DNA of 5,090 nucleotides from Candidatus Bipolaricaulota bacterium (GCA_015485945.1 WFSM01000068.1:1-5090), one strand, 5' to 3'; shown: positions 1 to 5,003, counted from the stretch's first letter. Notes: generated by a model from the sequence alone, not told the origin. Numbers and translations are program-made.

Positions 1-55
1 CTAGTACCGCAACCGCAACAATGCCGATTAATAAGCTGCTAATCTTTGACTTCAT
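1..55 (-). CDS. Partial gene: N-terminus of an exported or membrane-anchored protein, cut by window edge
   Basis: Only the first 18 codons are present; the rest lies beyond position 1. The visible residues read MKSKISSLLIGIVAVAVL: a short Lys-containing N-region followed by an unbroken hydrophobic stretch. This is typical of a Sec signal peptide or an N-terminal membrane anchor. No signal peptidase site or prepilin G/F(T/S)LIE motif can be seen in what remains. The start is supported by a perfect AAGGAGG at 65-71 with a 9-nt spacer. The long leader upstream contains a GEMM-I riboswitch (161-230), so expression is probably tuned by cyclic di-GMP. That fits the known preference of this riboswitch class for secreted, adhesive or pilus-related genes. 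The family cannot be named from this fragment. Confidence 0.72.
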   Translation of the reverse strand, partial: MKSKISSLLIGIVAVAVL

Positions 56-131
56 TTATTATTACCTCCTTGAAATAATGAAGATAATGAGTATGGGCCG
101 CCATTGTAGCTGAGATTTCTTGACCCAACAT
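39..131 (-). other. Possible 30-residue leader ORF overlapping the start of the exported protein gene
   Basis: An ATG at 129-131 opens a 30-codon frame ending in TAG at 39-41, so it runs past the start codon of the downstream gene (53-55) in another frame. An AAGGAGG lies 12 nt upstream at 144-150. If translated, its ribosomes would cross the start of the downstream gene, as in translational coupling. The peptide has no recognisable motif. The SD-like sequence may be fortuitous, since the downstream gene has its own good SD. Low confidence. Confidence 0.2.
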
Positions 132-132
132 C

Positions 133-171
133 GCTGTAACTGCCCTCCTTGTTTGCGGCCGGCAGTCCAGC
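133..171 (-). promoter_or_regulatory. Candidate expression-platform hairpin of the second GEMM-I riboswitch
   Basis: On the minus strand, GCTGGACTGCC (161-171) can pair with GGCAGTTACAGC (133-144). This gives 11 pairs with one bulged A and a G-U wobble, closing a 16-nt loop. The left arm contains the last aptamer element (TGCC), so this hairpin and the folded aptamer should exclude each other, exactly as in the upstream riboswitch. No U-run follows it, so it is not a classic intrinsic terminator. Most of an AAGGAGG sequence (144-150) sits in its loop. The mode of control (antisense to the SD-like site, Rho, or a decayed terminator) is unresolved. Confidence 0.45.
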
Positions 172-230
172 TACCTGTTGAAGGCCTGCGACTTTGCGTC
201 CCGCCCTCACGGGCGGTTTGCCTTTATCAG
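161..230 (-). ncRNA. Cyclic di-GMP-I (GEMM-I) riboswitch aptamer, second copy
   Basis: The minus strand carries the hallmark core: AAAGGCAAACC, a GC-rich hairpin (GCCC-GTGA-GGGC), then GGGACGCAAAG, and downstream the closing GGTA...TGCC element (172-175 with 161-164). The hairpin is capped by a GNRA tetraloop (GTGA), as in the well-studied Vc2 aptamer, where it docks into a receptor in the second helix. The base aligning with Vc2 G20 is G, which predicts preference for cyclic di-GMP over cGAMP (GEMM-Ib aptamers carry A there). It starts only 10 nt after the stop codon of the ribbon-helix-helix/MshEN gene and precedes the exported-protein gene. No clear promoter lies between, so it is probably an intercistronic switch within one transcript. 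Confidence 0.9.
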
Positions 231-240
231 CCTAGATCTT

Positions 241-561
241 TTAGTCCTGTCTGCTCCTTCCTTGAATCATCAATGCCCGGTCAAGCGCGTCTTTCTCCAC
301 CAGCTCTTGCTCAAGGAGCACCTCGCCGAGGAGCTTGTCCGTAAACTTTTTCTTCTGCATGTCGAGCCCCTGGGCAAGCTTGGACGGAGTGACCGCACCG
401 AGATCGACGAGAATCTCGCCGATCCTCTTTTCCCGCTCAAAGTATTCCTCCAAAATGGATAGAATCACTGAGGAGCGGGATTTTCGCTCCCGGCGCCCTT
501 TCATATCGACCTGCTCGATCAGGTACGCATCTCCGTCACTGTAATAAATTGTCGTCTGCAT
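241..561 (-). CDS. Putative ribbon-helix-helix / MshEN-like cyclic di-GMP-binding regulator
   Basis: A 106-residue protein with two recognisable parts. Residues 1-45 fit a ribbon-helix-helix (MetJ/Arc/CopG) DNA-binding fold: a beta strand TTIYYSD, a polar helix to about 24, a basic turn RKSRSS, and a helix ILSILEEYFEREK. Residues 46-100 match the MshEN/GspE N-terminal motif RLGxx(L/V)(L/V)xxG(L/V)(L/V)x4Lx3LxxQ twice. R46-Q69 fits well; L77-Q100 is weaker, with Leu for Arg and Glu for Gly. MshEN motifs bind cyclic di-GMP in MshE-type ATPases; the usual spacer is about 5 residues, here 7. No ATPase follows. The inferred role is a cytoplasmic, probably dimeric, DNA-binding protein responding to cyclic di-GMP. 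GGAGG at 570-574 with 8 nt spacing fixes the ATG at 559-561; the longer frame to 600 would start inside the riboswitch terminator. The gene lies under one GEMM-I riboswitch and precedes another. The domain assignments are by eye. Confidence 0.8.
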   Translation of the reverse strand: MQTTIYYSDGDAYLIEQVDMKGRRERKSRSSVILSILEEYFEREKRIGEILVDLGAVTPSKLAQGLDMQKKKFTDKLLGEVLLEQELVEKDALDRALMIQGRSRQD

Positions 562-598
562 AATTCGTTCCTCCCTCACTTTTTCGTCACTACAACGC

Positions 599-631
599 AA
601 AAGCCGAGTTGCCTTTTCCTGGCAACCCGGC
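599..631 (-). terminator. Intrinsic terminator serving as expression platform of the first riboswitch
   Basis: On the minus strand GCCGGGTTGCC (621-631) pairs with GGCAACTCGGC (603-613): 11 base pairs with one G-U, a 7-nt loop, then TTTT at 599-602. The left arm includes the aptamer's closing element TGCC, so the terminator and the folded aptamer compete for the same bases. Inference: cyclic di-GMP binding stabilises the aptamer, blocks the terminator and allows read-through into the downstream gene (an ON switch). Confidence 0.85.
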
Positions 632-690
632 TACCGTCATGGCCCGTGGCTTTGCGTCCCTATCTCTCTTTAGATAGGTTTGCCTTTTCA
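619..690 (-). ncRNA. Cyclic di-GMP-I (GEMM-I) riboswitch aptamer, first copy
   Basis: The minus strand reads AAAAGGCAAACC, a hairpin (CCTATCT/AGATAGG), GGGACGCAAAGCC, ACGGGCC, then GGTAGCCGGGTTGCC. This is the GEMM-I consensus and closely resembles deltaproteobacterial members. The base equivalent to Vc2 G20 is G, consistent with cyclic di-GMP rather than cGAMP. Unlike the second copy, the first hairpin has no GNRA tetraloop; the loop is AAAGAG, so tertiary docking may differ. It lies about 15-20 nt downstream of a consensus promoter's expected start and directly upstream of the ribbon-helix-helix/MshEN gene. Confidence 0.95.
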
Positions 691-712
691 GGATCGTTAA
701 CTAATTGTCTCC

Positions 713-741
713 ATTATACAGACTAATCAGTGAGTTGTCAA
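713..741 (-). promoter_or_regulatory. Consensus sigma-70-type promoter for the riboswitch operon
   Basis: On the minus strand the -35 box TTGACA (736-741) and the -10 box TATAAT (713-718) both match the consensus perfectly and are separated by the ideal 17 bp. The expected transcription start is near 706, a few bases before the GEMM-I aptamer. Such an unregulated strong promoter suits control exerted after initiation by the riboswitch terminator. Confidence 0.92.
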
Positions 742-788
742 GTCCAATAATGACTAAACACCCGAAAAACAACGTATTACAGACGTGA

Positions 789-1331
789 TCAGCCCATACG
801 CCGTAGCTCCATATACAGGGCGTGCAGTGCAAGCCGCAGCTTATCCGTAAATCTTATCCGTGGGTTTCGCGGCCACTTCCAGACGATTCCGATCGCTAGC
901 AGCACAACCGCGATGGTGAACAGAAAGTGGATCACTCCCGATGACAGACTCAGCAGTACGATGACTATGGCGATCCCGCCCAGGATGGCAATATCAACAC
1001 CGGTCAAATTACGGATTCCGTGTTCGATCTCGACCCGCAGCGCCCGCAACGCGAATCGCAGCTTGTCGGAGAACCGTCCCCGCCTCCCACGTGGCCACTT
1101 CCACGCAATTCCGATCAGCCCGAGAACAAGCACCACATCGATCAGGCTCCCCAATACATGTGCGGCGAGAGCAAGGATAATCCCCAACGCCGCCAGCGCC
1201 AGTACGAGCAAAAACAACGCGAATGCAACCGGGGACGCCGATACCAACGCGGCTAATATCCCCAGCGGAACTAACACCGCCACGTAAAGCGCGAGTAGAA
1301 TTAGCCTGATCACCCACGCGAATATCGTCAT
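789..1331 (-). CDS. Uncharacterised multi-pass membrane protein with internal duplication
   Basis: A 180-residue protein I do not recognise. Hydrophobic segments at about 4-30, 34-60 and 62-76 fill the first half, and two more lie at about 112-128 and 134-150. Each hydrophobic block ends in the same amphipathic module: WKWPR at 77-81 and at 151-155, each followed nine residues later by RF(S/T)DKLRxALxAL (86-98 and 160-172). The spacing is exactly 74 residues, which points to internal duplication. The basic Trp/Arg-rich tails probably lie at the cytoplasmic membrane face. The ATG at 1329-1331 is preceded by AAGGTG (1337-1342) with a 5-nt spacer, and it starts 10 nt after the nitroreductase stop, so the two are almost certainly cotranscribed. 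The ORF continues upstream to 1412, but that part only overlaps the nitroreductase gene. No catalytic motif is visible, so no function is assigned. Confidence 0.82.
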   Translation of the reverse strand: MTIFAWVIRLILLALYVAVLVPLGILAALVSASPVAFALFLLVLALAALGIILALAAHVLGSLIDVVLVLGLIGIAWKWPRGRRGRFSDKLRFALRALRVEIEHGIRNLTGVDIAILGGIAIVIVLLSLSSGVIHFLFTIAVVLLAIGIVWKWPRNPRIRFTDKLRLALHALYMELRRMG

Positions 1332-1341
1332 CCCTTCACCT

Positions 1342-1839
1342 TTATGTGTACCGCACGATTTCGTCGCGAGAAAGGCGCGATGGCGGTGTCGGCACCTCAC
1401 CCGGACGACCAAGCGGGATTAATGCCGCCAGTTCCTCAAAGTCCCGCGCTTCGACCACAGCTTCAATTGCCGGGTTTCGTATTTTACCCATCCAACACGC
1501 GGCCAGCCCGAGCGAGTGAACGGCAAGAAGGATATTTTCGATCGCTGCTCCAATTGCTTGCGCGTCCTTGAACCCATTGTACCCGGCTGTTCGATCATAC
1601 ATGACGGCAATCGTCACTGGGGCGGTCGCGATCATCCGATCCTGAGGGACAAGCGCAGCAAGTGCCTGCCGCTTTTCCGGGCTGCGCACGACAATGAACC
1701 GCCACGGTTGCGTGTTCTTTCCTGACGGCGCCCACCGTCCGGCATCGAGAATGGCGGTCAAATCCTCGTCCGATACCTCCCCCGGTGCAAACTTGCGCAC
1801 GCTCCGCCGTGCCTTGATTGTTGCCAACACCTCGTTCAT
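1342..1839 (-). CDS. Nitroreductase family protein (FMN-dependent oxidoreductase)
   Basis: A 165-residue protein of the nitroreductase superfamily. These are FMN-containing, usually homodimeric cytoplasmic enzymes that use NAD(P)H to reduce nitroaromatics, quinones or flavins; the substrate here is unknown. Visible signatures are the N-terminal KARRSVRKF (flavin-phosphate-binding Arg-rich start), GRWAPSGKNTQPWRF at about 33-47, and the C-terminal GLAACWMGKI segment followed by IPLGRPGEVP, a common closing motif. It is shorter than typical members (roughly 180-220 residues), like the compact thermophile and anaerobe forms. The ATG at 1837-1839 is chosen because AGGGGG lies 4 nt upstream; the ORF extends in frame to 2034, but that would run through the tldD promoter and into tldD. 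It heads an operon with the duplicated membrane protein and is divergent from tldD. Confidence 0.93.
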   Translation of the reverse strand: MNEVLATIKARRSVRKFAPGEVSDEDLTAILDAGRWAPSGKNTQPWRFIVVRSPEKRQALAALVPQDRMIATAPVTIAVMYDRTAGYNGFKDAQAIGAAIENILLAVHSLGLAACWMGKIRNPAIEAVVEARDFEELAALIPLGRPGEVPTPPSRLSRDEIVRYT

Positions 1840-1847
1840 CTTTCCCC

Positions 1848-1877
1848 CTGGCATCACCCGTATCCTACCGGTAGAAT
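1848..1877 (+). promoter_or_regulatory. Weak candidate promoter for tldD-tldE
   Basis: The -10-like TAGAAT (1872-1877) is preceded 18 bp upstream by CTGGCA (1848-1853), a 4/6 match to TTGACA. It fits the position expected for tldD, about 35 nt before its start codon. It is only a moderate match and overlaps the divergent candidate promoter. Confidence 0.4.
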
Positions 1878-1891
1878 GGTCCCAGTTGCAA
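1862..1891 (-). promoter_or_regulatory. Candidate promoter for the nitroreductase operon
   Basis: On the minus strand TTGCAA (1886-1891) and TAGGAT (1862-1867) are spaced by 18 bp and would start transcription near 1855, giving a short leader before the nitroreductase ATG at 1839. It shares DNA with the tldD candidate promoter, so the two would compete or be co-regulated. Confidence 0.45.
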
Positions 1892-1894
1892 CTG
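1865..1894. promoter_or_regulatory. Two palindromes in the divergent promoter region (possible operators)
   Basis: CTACCGGTAG (1865-1874) and CAGTTGCAACTG (1883-1894) are perfect palindromes of 10 and 12 bp, with centres 19 bp apart. The first overlaps both candidate -10 boxes and the second covers the minus-strand -35. This placement is what a dimeric repressor would need to control both directions. No regulator gene is adjacent. Confidence 0.35.
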
Positions 1895-1898
1895 CAAT

Positions 1899-1905
1899 AA
1901 GGAGG
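1899..1905 (+). promoter_or_regulatory. Ribosome binding site fixing the GTG start of tldD
   Basis: A perfect AAGGAGG followed by a 6-nt spacer points to GTG at 1912. The in-frame ATG at 1876 has no such site and lies inside the likely promoter, and the ATG at 1916 is out of frame. Confidence 0.88.
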
Positions 1906-1911
1906 TTTAAC

Positions 1912-3288
1912 GTGGATGAATTGATACGACAAGCGATTGCGGAAAGCGGTGCCGACTACACCGAAGTCCGCATCGAGCGGGCGAGCCGCAGCCAGGTTCT
2001 GTTCCGCAAGGAAAAGCTGGAAAATCTGGAGCACTCATCCGAGTTCGGCGGAATTGTCCGCTGTCTGAAAAACGGGGGTTGGGGAATCGCCGTGTTCAAC
2101 GATATTTCCCAGCTCAAAGACAAGGTGAAGGAGGCGACCCGGTTTGCTGCGTTGGTCGGCGCTCACACCGACGATGAAGTACAGCTCGCCGCGATCGACC
2201 CGGCGCAGGATACAATCCATGCTGAGCTCGCCGAAGATTTTCGCACCGTGTCTCTTGACGAGAAGAAAAAGCTTGCTGAGGCGTACAATCAGATCCTCCT
2301 CAGCTATGATAAGCGGATTGTGGCCACGACTGTGCGCTATACCGACTCGTTCCGCGAGCTGACCTTTGCCAACTCGGACGGTGCGTACATCGTACAGGAA
2401 ATCCCGGATGTCACACTGATGCTCGCCGCGGTGGCGAGTGACGGACCGCAGAACATCCAGCAGGGGTTTGAATCACTGGGCACCGCGGCCGGATTTGAGT
2501 ACGCCCGTGGGCGCGAGGAAGAGGCCAAGACAGCGGCGAAGCGAGCGGTGGATCTGCTCGGCGCGCGATCGGTGTCCGGAGGGAAGTACACGGTGATCCT
2601 CGATCCCGCCCTGGCTGGCGTATTCATCCATGAAGCGTTCGGGCACCTGTGCGAAGCGGATTTTACCTACAAAAACGAGCGCATGCGAAAGATTCTCCAG
2701 GTCGGTTCACGGTTTGGGAACGATGACCTCAACGTCGTTGACGAGGGCTACATCGCCGGACTGCGCGGCAACGTGCCCTACGACGACGAAGGCACACCGC
2801 GCGCAAAGACTTATCTGATTAAGAACGGAATCCTCAACAGCCTGCTTCATTCCCGCGAGACTGCGGCACGGATGGGGGTGCAGCCAACCGGCAACGCGCG
2901 CGCCGTATCCTACGAACACGAACCGATCGTACGCATGACCAACACTTACATCGAGAACGGCGCACACACATTCGACGAAATGCTCACCGGAATCGACCAC
3001 GGAATCTACGCGATTCGGGCGTACGGCGGCCAAACGATGTTCGAACAGTTCACGTTCTCCGCCGCGTACGCCTATGCGATCGAGAATGGCAAAGTGGGGG
3101 AGATGGTCAAAGACGTCGTCCTCACCGGAAACGTGTTCGAGACGCTACGATCGATCGAGATGATCGGCAACGATAAGAAAATGTTCGGCGGCGCCGGTGG
3201 CTGCGGTAAAGGCGGACAGTTCCCGTTGCCGGTTACAGACGGGGCGCCGCACATCCGTATCGCGAACGTGACGATAGGAGGGAAGTGA
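1912..3288 (+). CDS. tldD: Metalloprotease TldD, catalytic subunit of the TldD/TldE complex
   Basis: A 458-residue zinc protease subunit of the TldD/PmbA family (E. coli TldD is about 480). With TldE it forms a cytosolic heterodimer that hydrolyses unfolded peptides. In E. coli it removes the leader from microcin B17 and helps degrade the CcdA antitoxin. Motifs in order: an N-terminal domain with ESGADYTEVRIER near residue 10; the metal-binding HEAFGH (HExxxH) at 240-245; YDDEGTPRAKT in the middle; and the C-terminal GGCGKGGQ, whose Cys431 corresponds to the third zinc ligand known in E. coli TldD. All catalytic residues I can check are intact, so it should be active. The GTG start is set by AAGGAGG at 1899-1905. 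The stop codon overlaps the tldE start, giving tight coupling and matched expression of the two subunits. No RiPP precursor gene is seen nearby, so the physiological substrate is open. Confidence 0.96.
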   Translation: MDELIRQAIAESGADYTEVRIERASRSQVLFRKEKLENLEHSSEFGGIVRCLKNGGWGIAVFNDISQLKDKVKEATRFAALVGAHTDDEVQLAAIDPAQDTIHAELAEDFRTVSLDEKKKLAEAYNQILLSYDKRIVATTVRYTDSFRELTFANSDGAYIVQEIPDVTLMLAAVASDGPQNIQQGFESLGTAAGFEYARGREEEAKTAAKRAVDLLGARSVSGGKYTVILDPALAGVFIHEAFGHLCEADFTYKNERMRKILQVGSRFGNDDLNVVDEGYIAGLRGNVPYDDEGTPRAKTYLIKNGILNSLLHSRETAARMGVQPTGNARAVSYEHEPIVRMTNTYIENGAHTFDEMLTGIDHGIYAIRAYGGQTMFEQFTFSAAYAYAIENGKVGEMVKDVVLTGNVFETLRSIEMIGNDKKMFGGAGGCGKGGQFPLPVTDGAPHIRIANVTIGGK

Positions 3289-4613
3289 TGGATAAGCTGC
3301 TGCAAGAACTGAAAACCAAGGTGGATCAGGCGGAAGTGTACCGGCTGCATACCCGCACGGTGCCGGTTAACTTTCGGTCGGGCAAACTGGAATCGATCAA
3401 GAGCCACACCATTGACGGAATCGCGCTCCGGGTGACTGTCGACGGCCGATTGGGATTCGCTACCACCACCGATCTCGCTGACTCTTCGGAGTTGATCGCT
3501 GCAGCGATTGCGTCCGCCAAGTTTGGGGAACCGATGGAATTCGCGTTCACTCCACCCACGTCCCCGATCACCACCGCGGTGTATGATCCCCAGGTCGTGG
3601 CCGTTCCTGAGGAAAAGCTTATCGACATCGGAACGCGCGCCATCGCTGCGTTGAAGGACGCCGACCCCGATGCCGACGTGAACTTCTCACTGTCCCGCGA
3701 GGAAACGACGGTCACGATCATGAACACCAACGGGTTGGATCTCACCGAGCGGCGCACGATGATCTCCGGCGGCGGCGAAGTGGGCAAGGCAAGTCCAGGT
3801 GATATCTTCCTCCTGTTTGACGACACTGAGAGCCGCTATCTGGACGACATGGACATGGATCGGATCGTCAACCGCATCATCCGCTACCTGCGCTACGGGG
3901 AGAAAATTGTGCAAGTGCCATCCAACCCGATGCCGGTTGTGTTCACCAAGAACGGGACGATCGCCATCCTGCTCCCGCTTCTGTTCGGGTTTAACGGGAA
4001 ATCGGTGTACATGGGGACATCACCCCTTAAGGGCCGGATTGGCGAACAGGCGTTCGACTCGCGACTGACTATCGTCGACGATGGTACCCTCCCGCGCGGT
4101 CCCCGCAGTGCCGGGTTCGACGACGAGGGCACCCCGACCGCACGCACTCCGCTGGTCGCTAACGGTGTGATCGCCGGGTTCATCTACGACCGCCGCACCG
4201 CTGCACTCGTCAAAACCGAACCGACCGGGAACGGGTACAAATCCGGCCCGTTTGGCGGCGGCGGATTCCGCACTCCTCCCAACGTGGGGACGAGCAACGT
4301 GATCGTTTCTCCGGGGGACACTCCGGAAGCCGACCTGATCGCAGGAATCGATGAGGGATTGCTGGTGGACAGCGTTCTCGGCCTTGGACAGGGGAACCTC
4401 GCTTCGGGCGAGTTTTCCAACAACGTTGCGGTGGCGTTCAAGATCGAGCACGGGAAGATCGTCGGCCGCGTCAAGAACACGATGATCGCCGGGAATGCTT
4501 ACACGTTGCTGAAAGATCATTTAATCGGCCTTGGGCACGAAACAGAGTTCGTGCACGGCGTCCTGTCCACCCCGATGATCGCCGTTGATCAAGTGAACAT
4601 CGTGAGCGGATGA
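3288..4613 (+). CDS. tldE: TldE (PmbA), non-catalytic partner of TldD
   Basis: A 441-residue TldD/PmbA-family protein (E. coli PmbA/TldE is about 450). It lacks HExxxH: the region where TldD has it reads AILLPLLFGFNGKSVYMGTS, so it cannot bind zinc that way. In the known heterodimer TldE shapes the closed chamber while TldD cuts. Family marks include a FDDEGTPTARTPLVANG segment matching TldD's YDDEGTPRAKT, EPTGNGYKSGP in the second half, and a C-terminal GNAYTLLKD with a final beta-rich domain. The ATG at 3288-3290 follows AGGAGG (3276-3281) with a 6-nt spacer and overlaps the tldD stop as TGATG. A GTG in frame at 3285 would add one residue and is less well placed. It is the last gene of the operon, closed by a terminator at 4701-4730. 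Confidence 0.95.
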   Translation: MDKLLQELKTKVDQAEVYRLHTRTVPVNFRSGKLESIKSHTIDGIALRVTVDGRLGFATTTDLADSSELIAAAIASAKFGEPMEFAFTPPTSPITTAVYDPQVVAVPEEKLIDIGTRAIAALKDADPDADVNFSLSREETTVTIMNTNGLDLTERRTMISGGGEVGKASPGDIFLLFDDTESRYLDDMDMDRIVNRIIRYLRYGEKIVQVPSNPMPVVFTKNGTIAILLPLLFGFNGKSVYMGTSPLKGRIGEQAFDSRLTIVDDGTLPRGPRSAGFDDEGTPTARTPLVANGVIAGFIYDRRTAALVKTEPTGNGYKSGPFGGGGFRTPPNVGTSNVIVSPGDTPEADLIAGIDEGLLVDSVLGLGQGNLASGEFSNNVAVAFKIEHGKIVGRVKNTMIAGNAYTLLKDHLIGLGHETEFVHGVLSTPMIAVDQVNIVSG

Positions 4614-4623
4614 CCTGAAGCAC
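4611..4623 (+). repeat. 13-bp direct repeat TGACCTGAAGCAC, left copy
   Basis: It starts at the tldE stop codon and is repeated exactly at 5078-5090. A second shared block, ACATCGTGAGC, lies just upstream of each copy (4597-4607 and 5039-5049), so more than 13 bp of the tldE end is echoed at the far end of the window. Confidence 0.6.
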
Positions 4624-4631
4624 GGCAACAA

Positions 4632-4822
4632 CTCTCACCGCGGAGGCGCGGAGAACGCTGAGACAAAAATAGTGATACTTACAAAATGCCTCCGCTGAAT
4701 ACCCCGCAGCTCGCTGCGGGGTTATTTATTGATCGCTTTTTCTGAGATTAAAACATCTAGATTATTGATTACTTCTCGGCATACTTCGTGCCTCTATACT
4801 GGATTCACATGTTAATATCTGT
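4632..4822. repeat. Dispersed-type intergenic repeat element, copy 1 (carries the tldDE terminator)
   Basis: Its left arm (4632-4668, starting CTCTCACCGCGGAGGCGC) is 36/37 identical to 4847-4883, and its right part (4738-4822) is clearly homologous to 4911-5003. The right arm lacks about 10 bp (the CTCTGCGGTG end) found in copy 2. Its interior differs from copy 2 and holds the terminator hairpin. GC-rich CACCGCGGAGGCGC-type repeats of this kind are common between genes in environmental bacterial genomes; no coding capacity is evident. Confidence 0.75.
4701..4730 (+). terminator. Intrinsic terminator of the tldD-tldE operon
   Basis: CCCCGCAG (4702-4709) and CTGCGGGG (4714-4721) form a perfect 8-bp stem with a CTCG tetraloop, extended by an A-T pair, followed by the T-rich TTATTTATT (4722-4730). 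It lies about 90 nt after the tldE stop, inside the first intergenic repeat copy. Confidence 0.88.
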
Positions 4823-4846
4823 GCTGCCACTAGCAGGGCGGAGATG

Positions 4847-5003
4847 CTCTCACCGCGGAGGCGCAGAGAACGCTGAGACAAAAGCAGTAACAGTGAATTT
4901 TATAGTCGTATTTCCTGAGACTAAAATATCTAGCTTCTTGATCTCTTCTCTGCGTACTCCGTGTCTCTGCGGTGGCATACTGGATTTATATGTCAATTTC
5001 TGT
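4847..5003. repeat. Dispersed-type intergenic repeat element, copy 2 (complete inverted-repeat form)
   Basis: The left arm from 4851 (CACCGCGGAGGCGCAGAGAA) is imperfectly complementary to the right arm ending at 4974 (CTCTGCGGTG), so a transcript could fold into one long hairpin about 124 nt across. Sequence homology with copy 1 continues to 5003. An open frame at 4788-5027 runs through it, but its translation (SHRGGAENAETK) is the kind of spurious product this repeat type yields. Confidence 0.75.

Noticed and set aside
120..462. Plus-strand open frames at 120-344 and 178-462
   Set aside because: They run antisense across the riboswitch and the RHH/MshEN gene, without ribosome binding sites or recognisable motifs.
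562..600. Upstream extension of the RHH/MshEN frame to an earlier start
   Set aside because: The start would fall inside the riboswitch terminator's U-tract; the ATG at 559-561 has a well-placed GGAGG.
161..690. Reading the aptamers as cGAMP (GEMM-Ib) sensors
   Set aside because: Both have G at the position equivalent to Vc2 G20, where cGAMP-selective members typically carry A; ligand testing would settle it.
742..788. Terminator after the membrane protein gene (ACGT...ACGT followed by a T-run on the minus strand)
   Set aside because: Only a 4-bp stem with a 7-nt loop; too weak to call.
1876..1911. ATG at 1876 as the tldD start
   Set aside because: There is no SD before it, it overlaps the likely -10 box, and a perfect SD serves the in-frame GTG at 1912.
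1840..2034. Long N-terminal extension of the nitroreductase frame
   Set aside because: It would run antisense through the tldD start and promoter; the family's N-terminal motif begins at the ATG at 1839.
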